DNA of 38,169 bases from Eubacteriales bacterium (GCA_029004515.1 JAQVYH010000015.1:1-38169), one strand, 5' to 3'; positions 24,651-32,985 are shown, counted from the first letter of the stretch. The notes: generated by a model not told the origin, from the letters alone. Program-made: numbers and translations.

Positions 24651-24992
24651 ATGTTGCTACTTATACTTCAGGCGTTTGTTTGGTTTTTTGTTTGCTTTGG
24701 TATAATCCAGATGGTAAAGCTTATTATTAATGCTTATAAAAGGAGTGTTATTAACGAGAACTATCTTATTGTAGTTAAGGTTATAAACAAAGAAGATTCC
24801 ATAGAGGGTATTCTTCGTTCAATTGTATGGGACCACCTTAAACAAGGCTCTTGCCCCCCGCCGATACTTGTGGTGGATATGGGCTCAACAGACGACACAG
24901 TCGCAATTCTCAAAAGGCTTGCAAGCGAATATAATTTTATTCATATAACAGACAAGGACGGATATCAAGATTATTTTCAGGGAGAAAAATAG
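24651..24992 (+). CDS. Small membrane protein with a glycosyltransferase-like fold fragment
   Basis: 113 residues. Residues 1-28 form one membrane helix (MLLLILQAFVWFFVCFGII...). The soluble part (about 38-105) looks like the first half of a GT-A nucleotide-binding fold, with LIVVKVINKEDSIEGILRSI and VVDMGSTDDTVAILKRL, the segment that in GT2 enzymes binds the nucleotide. It ends before any DXD or catalytic motif, so it is probably not a working transferase. The start at 24651 is chosen for GGAG nine bases upstream; the frame runs 18 codons further without such a site. recD2 begins three bases after its stop, with recD2's ribosome site inside its last codons. I do not know the function. Confidence 0.7.
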   Translation: MLLLILQAFVWFFVCFGIIQMVKLIINAYKRSVINENYLIVVKVINKEDSIEGILRSIVWDHLKQGSCPPPILVVDMGSTDDTVAILKRLASEYNFIHITDKDGYQDYFQGEK

Positions 24993-24994
24993 GT

Positions 24995-27241
24995 ATGTCA
25001 CACCAAAGAGAAAGCTCCACTAAGGAAACAGGGCTTATAACAGAAATTATATATCATAATGCCGACAACGGATACACAGTATGTGTAGTTGATACCTCTG
25101 AGGAGGAAATCGTGGTTGTGGGCTCTTTACCTATGCTCTCTGTTGGTGAAAAAGCAACATTTACAGGCAAATGGGCGTTTCATCAGACCCACGGACCACA
25201 GTTCAAAGCAGATTACTACGAAACGATTATGCCCAAGACCTGTGCAGATATCCTCAGGTACCTTTCATCAGGCGTAATAAAGGGGATTCGTGCGGTAACC
25301 GCTAAAAAGATTGTTGATAAATTTGGTGATGAAACATTAAATATACTTGCAGGCGAGCCACTACGATTAGCGGAAATAAAAGGTATATCTGAAAAGAAAG
25401 CCAAGGAAATAGGAGATTGTTATGCATCGCAGATTGGCGTTAGAGATGTAGTGATTTTTCTTCAGCGCTACTCTATCTCCCCTCATGTTGCATATACAAT
25501 ATATAAAAAATACGGACTTAGCTCAATCCCCGTTATCAAACATAACCCCTACATACTAGCAGAAGAGGTTCACGGCATCGGCTTTAAAACTGCCGATTCA
25601 ATCGCTTTGGGCATGGGATATGACCCTAGCTCATCATTCCGTATAACCGCAGGAGTAAAATATGCCCTAGGCGAGGCATCCCTTAACGGACACACCAATC
25701 TACCAAAGGATATCCTCGTGCCTGAGGCCGCTACGCTCCTTGGACTCAAAGGCGAGATAATAGATGCAAATATATCAAGACTCAGTATGCAGGGAGATCT
25801 TGTAGTTGAACGAGTTGGCAGGACAGATTATTTATACCTTCCTATATTCTATAATTCAGAACAGAGCTGTGCAAGGCTGCTAAGCAAGATGATAAAGTTT
25901 TGCTATGAGCCAATGAAAGAAAAGACAATTAACAAGCTTATCGCCAAGTCGGAAAAGGCGAGAGGATTCCTCCTCGCACCTCGTCAAAAGGAAGCTGTTA
26001 TGATGGCGGCAACCAATGGTGTATCTGTTGTTACAGGTGGGCCGGGTACAGGTAAAACAACAATTATCAAGACCATCATCAGCATTATGGAAGACCTTGA
26101 TATGACCATAACCCTTGCAGCACCCACAGGACGAGCTGCCAAGAGAATGACAGAAATGTGCGAAAATCAAGCTGTGACAATCCACAGGCTTCTTGAATAT
26201 AACCGAGAGAGTAACGGCACCCAGAGATTTATGCGTGATGAAAACAACCCGATTCACGGTGATGTAATAATCATCGATGAGATGTCTATGGTTGATACAC
26301 TTATCTTCAATGCCCTTCTTAAGGCAATCAAGCCCGGGACAAGGCTTATCCTTGTAGGTGATGCCGATCAGCTCCCATCAGTAGGAGCAGGAAATGTTCT
26401 TAATGATATAATCAGCTCATGTTGTCTGCCCGTTGCAAAGCTTGATACAATCTACCGTCAGCAGGGCGATAGTACAATCATCATTAATGCTCATAGGATT
26501 AACAAGGGTGAATACCCGATTATTGATAATAACTCTAGTGACTTCTTCTTTATGGGGCGTGAAAGTGCAGAGGAAATTACCGAAACTATAAAATCTCTTT
26601 GCCTTACTCGTCTGCCGTCAAAGTATGGGTATGACCCGCTTATCGATATACAGGTTCTTACACCTATGAGGCGATCAGGTGTGGGTGTGAATGTATTCAA
26701 CGAAGAGCTTCAACAGGTGCTCAACCCTAAAAAGCCCGGTCAGGCGGAGATATATGTTGGACACAACTGCTTCAGAGTTGGCGACAAGGTTATGCAGACG
26801 AAGAATAACTACGACATGGCATGGACCTTCATTGATGCACCTGACAGCCCCGGTTCGGGAGTGTTTAACGGAGATATTGGCTACATAACTAAAATCAGCG
26901 TCCTTGATGGAGAAATAACAGTTTTATACGATGGTGAGAAAGTAACTGTATATAATATGGAAAGTGCGCAGGAACTAGAGCTTGCCTATGCTATGACAAT
27001 TCATAAATCACAGGGCAGTGAATTCAAAGCAATAATTATACCAATGTTCCAATCTGCACCAATGCTACAAAATAGGAATCTATTATACACCGCAGTTACA
27101 AGGGCAAGAGAGATGGTAATACTTGTGGGAAAGGAATATATCATCAGAACAATGGTGGATAACATTAGTGAGCAAAAGAGGTATAGCGGACTAAAAAGAC
27201 GAATCGAAGATTTTAAAGATTTGGAATATTGGTCATTATGA
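24995..27241 (+). CDS. recD2: RecD2-type DNA helicase
   Basis: A superfamily 1B 5'-3' helicase that works apart from RecBC in DNA repair and replication-fork maintenance. The 748 residues contain the N-terminal OB-like domain (ETGLITEIIYHNADNGYTVC), helix-hairpin-helix motifs (about 90-220; IKGISEKKAKEIG, VHGIGFKTADSIA), Walker A GGPGTGKTT (residue about 348), IIDEMSMVD, GDADQLPSVGAG (about 455), IYRQ, and the C-terminal YAMTIHKSQGSEF plus YTAVTRAREMV. All helicase motifs are intact. The ATG at 24995 uses a GGGAG site within the previous gene. The stop overlaps the comFC start as ATGA. Confidence 0.96.
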   Translation: MSHQRESSTKETGLITEIIYHNADNGYTVCVVDTSEEEIVVVGSLPMLSVGEKATFTGKWAFHQTHGPQFKADYYETIMPKTCADILRYLSSGVIKGIRAVTAKKIVDKFGDETLNILAGEPLRLAEIKGISEKKAKEIGDCYASQIGVRDVVIFLQRYSISPHVAYTIYKKYGLSSIPVIKHNPYILAEEVHGIGFKTADSIALGMGYDPSSSFRITAGVKYALGEASLNGHTNLPKDILVPEAATLLGLKGEIIDANISRLSMQGDLVVERVGRTDYLYLPIFYNSEQSCARLLSKMIKFCYEPMKEKTINKLIAKSEKARGFLLAPRQKEAVMMAATNGVSVVTGGPGTGKTTIIKTIISIMEDLDMTITLAAPTGRAAKRMTEMCENQAVTIHRLLEYNRESNGTQRFMRDENNPIHGDVIIIDEMSMVDTLIFNALLKAIKPGTRLILVGDADQLPSVGAGNVLNDIISSCCLPVAKLDTIYRQQGDSTIIINAHRINKGEYPIIDNNSSDFFFMGRESAEEITETIKSLCLTRLPSKYGYDPLIDIQVLTPMRRSGVGVNVFNEELQQVLNPKKPGQAEIYVGHNCFRVGDKVMQTKNNYDMAWTFIDAPDSPGSGVFNGDIGYITKISVLDGEITVLYDGEKVTVYNMESAQELELAYAMTIHKSQGSEFKAIIIPMFQSAPMLQNRNLLYTAVTRAREMVILVGKEYIIRTMVDNISEQKRYSGLKRRIEDFKDLEYWSL

Positions 27242-27951
27242 AATATTTTAAATACATCTGCAACCTCCTATTCCCACCTCATTGTATATTCTGCGATGAG
27301 ATTCTGGACTTTCGATGTGATAGTAATGTCTGCCCAACCTGCTTAAATAAAATAACACGCATTGATGATACAAGATGCCAATTATGCTTTAGGAAAACCT
27401 TTGGCAATTTCGGCATGGAAACCTGTAGCTCTTGCAAAAATAACAAGCCTCACTTCTCGGGACTTGTATCAGTTTATGAATATGAAAAGGGTGTAAGAGA
27501 TTGTATACTAAGGCTTAAGTTCCACCACCGATTTGACCATAGTCAGGCTATGGGAGATATTATGGCAGATATCTTGCCAAAAGAATCGAGCTTTGATTAT
27601 ATTATCGCAGTACCCATAAGCAGACAAAGGCTGTTTGAAAGAGGCTATAACCAGAGCTTGCTTCTTGCAAAGAGTATATCCAAAAGGACAGGTATACCAA
27701 TACATAAAAACCTACTTGTGAAAACAAAGAATAACAAGCCTCAAAGCTCGGTCGAACGAAAAGACCGCGCGCTTAATGTTAAGGGTGTATACAAGGTTAA
27801 GGATAATCATATAATCAAGGGAAAAAGCATCCTTCTTGTTGACGATGTTTCAACCACCCGCTCCACCATAAATGAATGTGCGAGAATGCTTATGAAGGCT
27901 GGTGCATACAGGGTGGATTGTGTCACCTTTGCCGTGGCGAAAGAGGAATAA
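27238..27951 (+). CDS. comFC: ComF-family phosphoribosyltransferase-like protein
   Basis: 237 residues. A protein related to ComFC, needed for DNA uptake in naturally competent Firmicutes, but also widespread in non-competent ones. The N-terminus has paired zinc-binding motifs (CIFCDE, CPTCLNK, CQLCFRK, CSSCKNN). The C-terminal half is a phosphoribosyltransferase fold with the ComF motif ERGYNQSLLLAK and the PRPP loop, here VDDVSTTRSTINE, in which Arg takes the place of the Gly in the usual TTGxT. I use the ATG at 27238, which overlaps the recD2 stop as ATGA; a TTG nine bases earlier is also in frame. The sequence alone does not show whether the host takes up DNA. Confidence 0.9.
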   Translation: MKYFKYICNLLFPPHCIFCDEILDFRCDSNVCPTCLNKITRIDDTRCQLCFRKTFGNFGMETCSSCKNNKPHFSGLVSVYEYEKGVRDCILRLKFHHRFDHSQAMGDIMADILPKESSFDYIIAVPISRQRLFERGYNQSLLLAKSISKRTGIPIHKNLLVKTKNNKPQSSVERKDRALNVKGVYKVKDNHIIKGKSILLVDDVSTTRSTINECARMLMKAGAYRVDCVTFAVAKEE

Positions 27952-27970
27952 TTATACACTAAATATGTGC

Positions 27971-28006
27971 AAAGTGTCTTATCATGATAAGGCACTTTTT
28001 ATTTTT
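27971..28006 (+). terminator. Terminator of the recD2-comFC unit
   Basis: AAAGTGTCTTATCA/TGATAAGGCACTTT stem with one G-T pair, followed by a T-rich run. Confidence 0.85.
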
Positions 28007-28035
28007 ATGTGAGATATGCACAAAATCAACGGGAG

Positions 28036-28051
28036 AATGTTGTGCAACATT
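28036..28051. promoter_or_regulatory. 16-bp near-palindrome upstream of the EF-G paralogue
   Basis: AATGTTG-TG-CAACATT lies about 40 bp above the -10 element of the next gene, the size and placement of an operator. No cognate regulator is identifiable. Confidence 0.3.
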
Positions 28052-28089
28052 TTTTCAATGAAAAGATAGATTATTAATTTTATATTTGA

Positions 28090-28095
28090 TATAAT
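28090..28095 (+). promoter_or_regulatory. -10 element for the EF-G paralogue
   Basis: TATAAT at 28090-28095. There is no good -35 at 17 bp, so the promoter may be activator-dependent. The leader is about 90 bases. Confidence 0.45.
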
Positions 28096-28103
28096 ACATA
28101 CAT

Positions 28104-28169
28104 ACAGAATTTTGCAAATATTATGCAATTCTGTGTACCTTAAAAGTTAATATGAATTTGCTAAGGTAC
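28104..28169 (+). promoter_or_regulatory. Two leader hairpins before the EF-G paralogue
   Basis: ACAGAATT/AATTCTGT (28104-28134, with an inner GCA/TGC) is followed at once by GTACCTTA/TAAGGTAC (28135-28169). Both lie between the -10 and the GGGAGGG ribosome site at 28181. Neither has a T run. They could be a cis-regulatory RNA or protein-binding leader; no known riboswitch is recognised. Confidence 0.4.
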
Positions 28170-28194
28170 ATATATCATACGGGAGGGATTTAAA

Positions 28195-30243
28195 TTGATT
28201 AGAAATGTATGTTTGCTCTCACACGGTAATGCGGGTAAGACTTCTCTTACAGAAGCTATGCTCCAGTGCGCAGGTGCATCCGAAAGATTCGGCAACGTTG
28301 CTGATGGTACCACAGTTACAGACTTTGATCCAGAAGAAATTAAAAGACAGATTTCGATTAGTACATCACTTGCACACTGTAAGTGGTTAGACTGTAAGAT
28401 CAATATTATAGATACTCCCGGATATTTCGACTTTGTAGGCGAGATTATGCAGGGCGTTCGAGTAGCTGACAGCGCTGTTATCCTTATCAGTGCTAAGTCA
28501 GGCGTATCTGTTGGTACAGAAAACTCATGGAACTATTGTGATGAAAGAGGACTTCCAAGAATAATTTTTGTTAATAAGGTTGACTCCTCACATGCTAAAT
28601 TCTCCGAAACAATTCAGCAAGTTAAGGACGCATTCGGCACAAGCGTTGCACCTCTTCAGCTACCGATTAAACAAGACGATAATTTCATCGGCTTTGTTGA
28701 TATCGTAAAGATGATTGGTAGAAAATTTGAAGCGAATGGCTTTTCAGATATGGAGATTCCTGCTGACCTTATTGACGAAGCAAACGATATGCACGCTATG
28801 CTTGTTGAATCTGTTGCAAGCACAGACGATGCTCTTATGGAAAGATTCTTTAATGATGATAAATTTACAGTAGAAGAAATTAAGTCAGCTCTTCGCAAGG
28901 GTATTGGCGAGGCGCAGATTGCTCCTCTTCTTTGCGGTGCTACAAGACAGAATCTCGGCGTTAGATATCTTCTTGATTGTATCTGTGACTATTTCCCATC
29001 ACCTGAAGAAAGACCTGCTGAGATAGCCAAAGATGCAAATGATAATGATGTTGAGGTTAAACCTCTTGCAACAGAGCCATTAAGAGCTCTTGTCTTCAAG
29101 ACAGTTGCTGACCCATATGTAGGTAAAATGTCCTACTTCAAGGTTTTCTCCGGTGAGCTTAATGCCGACTCAACAGTTGTTAACTCAAGAACAGGCGAGA
29201 ACGAAAAAATCGGTCACATCTTCTTTATGAATGGTAAAAAGCAGATTGAAACCAAGAAGGCTACAACAGGCGATCTTGGTGTCCTCACAAAACTTGCAGG
29301 TACAAAAACTGGCGATACACTTTGCAAACCAGGCAGCGTTGTTAAATTAGAAGGAATCAAATTCCCTAAGCCTAATATTGAAATGGCTATCGTGCCAAAA
29401 GCTAAGGGCGATGAAGAAAAAATTGCTGCTGGCCTTAATAAGCTTAAGGATGAAGATAAGACATTCGATTTATATACCAATCACGAAACACATCAGATGA
29501 TTATCTGCGGTATTGGCGAACAGCATCTTGATATTCTTGCAAGCAAGCTCAAATCTAAATTCGCTGTTGATATGGATATTGATGCTCCAAGGGTTGCATA
29601 TAGAGAAGCTTTCAGAAAACCTCTTCGTGTTGAAGGCAAACACAAGAAGCAGTCTGGCGGTCATGGTCAGTTCGGTCATGTATGGATTGAATTTGAGCCG
29701 GGTACTGAGGATGGACTTACATTTAAAGAAAAGGTTTTTGGTGGTTCAGTTCCAAGGAACTACTTCCCAGCTGTTGAGAAGGGTCTTCAGGAATGTATGT
29801 CACGCGGTGTTCTTGCAGGATATCCTGTGGTAAGCCTTACAGCAACACTTGTTGATGGCTCTTACCACCCAGTTGACTCATCTGAAATGGCATTCAAGAT
29901 GGCAGCTACACAAGCATACAAACAGCTTGTTAATGCCTCACCGGTGATTCTCGAACCTATCGGTCATCTTGAAGTTATTATTCCTGACGATTATATGGGC
30001 GATGTTATTGGCGATATAAATAAGCGTCGTGGTAAGGTTCTTGGCATGAATCCTATTGAAAAGGGACTTAGTCAGGTTGATGCTGATGTACCAATGGCAG
30101 AGATGCACAAGTACGCGACCGACCTTCGTTCAATGTCCCAATCAAGAGGTAAATTCACATTTGAATTTGTCCGTTATGAAGATGCACCTTCAAATATTGC
30201 TGAAAAGGTAATCGCAGAGGCAAAGAAGGATAAGGAAGACTGA
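28195..30243 (+). CDS. EF-G-like translational GTPase (paralogue type)
   Basis: 682 residues with the full EF-G domain order: GTPase (1 to about 280), beta-barrel domain II, and domains III-V ending near 670 (HGQFGHVWIEFEPG, DSSEMAFKMAATQAY, GDVIGDINKRRGKVLGM). The P-loop is GNAGKTSL rather than the housekeeping AHIDAGKTT, and the G3 motif is DTPGYFDF with Tyr in place of the catalytic His of DTPGHVDF. These are marks of the EF-G2-like paralogue group seen with a separate housekeeping EF-G, so it is unlikely to be the only elongation factor G. The start is TTG at 28195, supported by GGGAGGG (28181-28187). Its precise role (slow translocation, stress, ribosome rescue) is not known. Confidence 0.9.
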   Translation: MIRNVCLLSHGNAGKTSLTEAMLQCAGASERFGNVADGTTVTDFDPEEIKRQISISTSLAHCKWLDCKINIIDTPGYFDFVGEIMQGVRVADSAVILISAKSGVSVGTENSWNYCDERGLPRIIFVNKVDSSHAKFSETIQQVKDAFGTSVAPLQLPIKQDDNFIGFVDIVKMIGRKFEANGFSDMEIPADLIDEANDMHAMLVESVASTDDALMERFFNDDKFTVEEIKSALRKGIGEAQIAPLLCGATRQNLGVRYLLDCICDYFPSPEERPAEIAKDANDNDVEVKPLATEPLRALVFKTVADPYVGKMSYFKVFSGELNADSTVVNSRTGENEKIGHIFFMNGKKQIETKKATTGDLGVLTKLAGTKTGDTLCKPGSVVKLEGIKFPKPNIEMAIVPKAKGDEEKIAAGLNKLKDEDKTFDLYTNHETHQMIICGIGEQHLDILASKLKSKFAVDMDIDAPRVAYREAFRKPLRVEGKHKKQSGGHGQFGHVWIEFEPGTEDGLTFKEKVFGGSVPRNYFPAVEKGLQECMSRGVLAGYPVVSLTATLVDGSYHPVDSSEMAFKMAATQAYKQLVNASPVILEPIGHLEVIIPDDYMGDVIGDINKRRGKVLGMNPIEKGLSQVDADVPMAEMHKYATDLRSMSQSRGKFTFEFVRYEDAPSNIAEKVIAEAKKDKED

Positions 30244-30255
30244 TAAATATTATTT

Positions 30256-30288
30256 CAGCCGTGGAGAATTCCCTCTACGGCTGATTTT
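30256..30288 (+). terminator. Terminator or attenuator between the EF-G paralogue and the DUF2264 gene
   Basis: An 11-bp stem CAGCCGTGGAG/CTCTACGGCTG with only a four-T tail (ATTTTA), 12 bp after the stop. Probably partial termination. Confidence 0.55.
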
Positions 30289-30310
30289 ACGCAAGGAAGG
30301 ATATTTTATT

Positions 30311-31393
30311 ATGAACAACAGACAGGATTGGATAGATCTACTTACAAAGATAGTTACACCTGTGCTTATAGAGGCAGAAAAGCATGAGCTAAAGAAGAAT
30401 ATGCCTGTTGAAACAAATGGTGTCGGCAGAGAAAAATTCAGCCACATTGAGGCTATTGGCAGAAGTCTTTGCGGAATTGCCCCTTGGATTGAGAACGATC
30501 CGCAGGCACAGGAATATGCCCGTTTGGCAAGGTGCGCTATCGCAGATATCACCGACCCTACTTCTAATGACTATGTAAAGATCGAGGCTGATGGGACGGA
30601 TAGTCAGATTCTTGTGGATATTGCATTTTTATCACAGGCAATTTTGCGTGCTGAGAATGAGCTTTATAACAAGCTTACAGATAAAGAAAAGGCAAATCTT
30701 ACTGCGTATCTTATAGATACAAGGAAGATTCCGCCCAGCGAGAATAACTGGCTCCTCTTTTCAGGAACTATTGAAGCACTCCTTCATAAGATTGGCAAGC
30801 AAGCAGACCTTATGCGTGTTGACTACGCTGTCAAACAACATATGCAGCGCTATAAGGGTGAGGGAATATACGGCGATGGGGATGAATTCAAGTGGGACTA
30901 TTACAACAGTTATGTTATATCTCCAATGCTTATGGATATTGTAGAGGTTTTCAAGGATAGATATGAGAAGTATTATGACACCATTCAAAATAATGCTAAA
31001 CGCTATGGAGAGATTCTTGAGGGACTTATAAACGCCGATGGTAGCTTTCCTGCTGTTGGTAGGTCAATTACCTATAGAAGCGGTGCATTCCACCTGCTAT
31101 CCCAGCTTACCTATGAAGAAAAGCTTGCTAAGTCGCTTACATACGGTGGTGTAAGATGCGCATTAAGCGCAATGATAAATAAATGCTTTGAAAAAGAAGA
31201 TACCTTTGACAAGGACGGATGGCTCACCGTGGGGCTTCATGGACATCAGCCCCATATGGGAGAAAGATACATCTCGACAGGTAGCCTATACCTCTGCCTA
31301 TTTGCATTTCTTCCTCTTGGGTTACCTGAATCTCACCCATTCTGGACAGAAAAGGATGAACCATGGAGCGCAGTAAAGATTTGGGCAAACTAA
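30311..31393 (+). CDS. DUF2264 family protein
   Basis: 360 residues, cytoplasmic, mostly alpha-helical. It matches the DUF2264 family, related in fold to alpha/alpha-barrel glycoside hydrolases and lyases; recognisable pieces are REKFSHIEAIGRSLCGIAPWIE near the start, PPSENNWLLFSGTIEA, YGDGDEFKWDYYNSYVI, and PAVGRSITYRSGAFH. Many family members are longer (about 600), so this is the short form with the core only. The ATG at 30311 follows AAGGAAGG. It probably reads from the EF-G transcript through a weak terminator. A role in breaking down plant or host polysaccharide is possible but not established. Confidence 0.85.
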   Translation: MNNRQDWIDLLTKIVTPVLIEAEKHELKKNMPVETNGVGREKFSHIEAIGRSLCGIAPWIENDPQAQEYARLARCAIADITDPTSNDYVKIEADGTDSQILVDIAFLSQAILRAENELYNKLTDKEKANLTAYLIDTRKIPPSENNWLLFSGTIEALLHKIGKQADLMRVDYAVKQHMQRYKGEGIYGDGDEFKWDYYNSYVISPMLMDIVEVFKDRYEKYYDTIQNNAKRYGEILEGLINADGSFPAVGRSITYRSGAFHLLSQLTYEEKLAKSLTYGGVRCALSAMINKCFEKEDTFDKDGWLTVGLHGHQPHMGERYISTGSLYLCLFAFLPLGLPESHPFWTEKDEPWSAVKIWAN

Positions 31394-31416
31394 AATAATA
31401 ATCTTTAACCTATGAA

Positions 31417-31448
31417 AATGACCTGTTAATCTTAACAGGTCATTTTTT
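31417..31448 (+). terminator. Terminator of the DUF2264 gene
   Basis: 13-bp perfect stem AATGACCTGTTAA/TTAACAGGTCATT with two-base loop and six T. Confidence 0.85.
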
Positions 31449-31513
31449 ATGCAAAAAGGATTCGCGTCTGTGCATTTTGCTATAATCCCTTTAAATTTAA
31501 TTCTTATGCGAGG

Positions 31514-31591
31514 TACAAGAAATTGTGCAGAATGAACGAACCGAGAGGTTTTGTAAAAACCGATACCGAAGTTGTATTAGTATACTCTCTC
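31514..31591 (+). ncRNA. Repeated RNA-like element, copy B (3' part missing)
   Basis: Starts ACAAGAAATTGTGCAGAATG and GAACGAACC like copies A and C. Hairpin 2 is GGTTTT-GTA-AAAACC (31547-31561) and hairpin 3 GTAT-TAGT-ATAC (31574-31585), so both stems are kept with different bases. The sequence departs from the others after CTCTCG, and the GGTTCGTT strand of the closing stem is absent; a possible remnant, GAGGGTTCTCATT, lies at about 31686. Confidence 0.45.
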
Positions 31592-31708
31592 GCTAAAGCC
31601 TTCACTATCGCACTTTTCGCTTCGCAAAACACTTGCGTTCAGGCTTGTAGTTGCAATATTTACTATCGTAAGTATTTTACAGCACGAGGGTTCTCATTAT
31701 ATAAGGCA

Positions 31709-31800
31709 ACAGAAAAATTGTGCAGAATGAACGAACTGAAAGGGTGCTTGCACCCATCCCGAAGGTGTACACAGGTACATCGAGAGGTGAGGTTCGTTTA
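31709..31800 (+). ncRNA. Repeated RNA-like element, copy C
   Basis: Closing stem AACGAAC (31730-31736) with GTTCGTT (31792-31798); hairpin 2 GGGTGC-TT-GCACCC (31742-31755); hairpin 3 TGTAC-ACAG-GTACA (31766-31779). The joining segments TCCCGAAGGT and GAGAGGTGAGG match copy A. Relative to copy A the closing stem has an A-T to G-C exchange on both strands. The element runs on the strand opposite to argF. Confidence 0.55.
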
Positions 31801-31820
31801 TAGCATAAAGCGAATATAAT

Positions 31821-31851
31821 AAAAAAGGATTTGCGTCTGTGCAAATCCTTT
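31821..31851 (-). terminator. Terminator of argF
   Basis: On the minus strand AAAGGATTTGC-ACAGAC-GCAAATCC followed by six T, 57 bp past the argF stop. It belongs to the same hairpin family as 2021-2050 and 2295-2324. Confidence 0.75.
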
Positions 31852-31907
31852 CATTAACAAACATTACCCTATTTCGCTTTATGCGGTCTGTGCATTTTTA
31901 TTAGCCG

Positions 31908-32834
31908 TTAAAGCATTTGACCCATTGTGGCTGCCATAACAGCCTTCTGCGCATGCAATCTATTCTCAGCCTCGTCAAAGATTACAGAGCAAGGTGAATC
32001 GATAATATCCTCGGTAACTTCATATCCACGATATGCAGGGAGACAATGCATAAAGATTGCATCTTTATTTGCATGACTCCAAAGCTCTTTGTTAATTTGA
32101 TATGGCATAAAGAGTTTGAGTCTTGCCGCCTTTTCCTCTTCCTGACCCATACTAACCCAAGTATCAGCATAAACAACATCTGCATCCTTGATTGCACGAA
32201 CAGGGTCATTGCTCACATCAATTTTGCAGCCGTATTTTTCTGCAACTGCTTTAGCTCCGTCAACATATTTCTGCTCACAAGCAAAGCCATCCGGTGTTGC
32301 GATTGAGAAGTCAACCCCTGCAAGGGCACAAACCTCCATAAGAGAGTTTGCCATATTATTGCCGTCACCGATATACGCCATCTTAAGACCATCAAGAGAG
32401 CCCTTATGCTCGATTATTGTGAACATATCTGCAAGCACCTGACATGGGTGATGGTCATCTGTAAGACCGTTGATAACAGGAATCTGTCCATATTGTGCAA
32501 GCTCCTCAACATCAGATTGCTTAAATGTTCTAATCATAATTCCATCAATATAGCTCGAAAGAACATTGGCGGTATCATAGATTGTTTCGCCTCTGCCGAG
32601 CTGAATGTCATTACTGCTAAGGAACAATGCCTGACCGCCCAGCTGATACATACCTGTTTCAAATGATACTCTTGTTCTGGTGGATGACTTTGTGAAAATC
32701 ATACCGAGAGTTTTACCCTTAAGTATGTGATGTTCAATCCCGCTCTTCTGCTCCTTTTTTAGTTTGGCAGTAAGTGACATTAGTCCATCAAATTCCTCAC
32801 GAGTTAAATCGGATATTTTAAGTAAATGTTTCAT
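31908..32834 (-). CDS. argF: Ornithine carbamoyltransferase
   Basis: Transfers the carbamoyl group of carbamoyl phosphate to ornithine, giving citrulline, in arginine synthesis; a cytoplasmic trimer as a rule. The 308 residues are the normal length. Carbamoyl-phosphate-binding SSTRTR is at 50-55 and HPCQ at 129-132; GDGNNMANS and the ornithine-side HCLPA follow. The ATG at 32834 is chosen because AAAAGGGG lies nine bases before it; a TTG three codons upstream is also open. A catabolic role (arginine deiminase pathway) is possible, but no arcA or arcC neighbour is seen. It would use the product of the carA-carB-dapF unit. Confidence 0.95.
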   Translation of the reverse strand: MKHLLKISDLTREEFDGLMSLTAKLKKEQKSGIEHHILKGKTLGMIFTKSSTRTRVSFETGMYQLGGQALFLSSNDIQLGRGETIYDTANVLSSYIDGIMIRTFKQSDVEELAQYGQIPVINGLTDDHHPCQVLADMFTIIEHKGSLDGLKMAYIGDGNNMANSLMEVCALAGVDFSIATPDGFACEQKYVDGAKAVAEKYGCKIDVSNDPVRAIKDADVVYADTWVSMGQEEEKAARLKLFMPYQINKELWSHANKDAIFMHCLPAYRGYEVTEDIIDSPCSVIFDEAENRLHAQKAVMAATMGQML

Positions 32835-32865
32835 TACACACAACCCCTTTTAATCATATATTGTT

Positions 32866-32894
32866 ATTCTACACCATCTTCCCCTTTTATTCAA
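32866..32894 (-). promoter_or_regulatory. Predicted argF promoter with possible arginine-repressor half site
   Basis: Minus strand TTGAAT (32894-32889), 17-bp spacer, TAGAAT (32871-32866). The -35 lies within TTGAATAAAA, similar to half of the ArgR/AhrC operator, and within a CCCCTT/AAGGGG inverted repeat at 32881-32907. The promoter call is moderately good; the operator is a guess. Confidence 0.5.
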
Positions 32895-32985
32895 TATGTA
32901 GAAGGGGATTTTTTTGGCGAATTATGGAATAATTTTGGTTTGACGCACCGACACGTTTCAACAAAAAAGTCCGTAAGCCTTGGGA

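Larger units (their letters stand above)
31452..31852. repeat. Repeat-filled convergent spacer between the DUF2264 gene and argF
   Basis: No gene is supported in the 514 bp from 31394 to 31907. The segment begins near a diverged hairpin (AAAAAGGATTCGCG then GTCTGTGCATTTTGC, from about 31454) and ends with the related hairpin AAAGGATTTGC/GCAAATCCTTT at 31824-31851; both share GTCTGTGCA. Inside are copies B and C of the three-way-junction element (separate entries). Between these, several small hairpins occur, for example TTTTCGCTTCGCAAAA (near 31616) and AATATTTAC/GTAAGTATT (near 31655-31678). Confidence 0.5.

Noticed and set aside
31523..31819. 98-codon open frame through the two RNA-like copies
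   Set aside because: It reads through two repeat copies whose similarity is at the level of stems and joints, not codons; it has no ribosome site and no recognisable domain. It is likely to be mis-annotated as a protein in other genomes.
32935..32985. Spo0A box before spoIIE
   Set aside because: Only a five-of-seven match to TGTCGAA (TGTCGGT on the minus strand) could be found; too weak.
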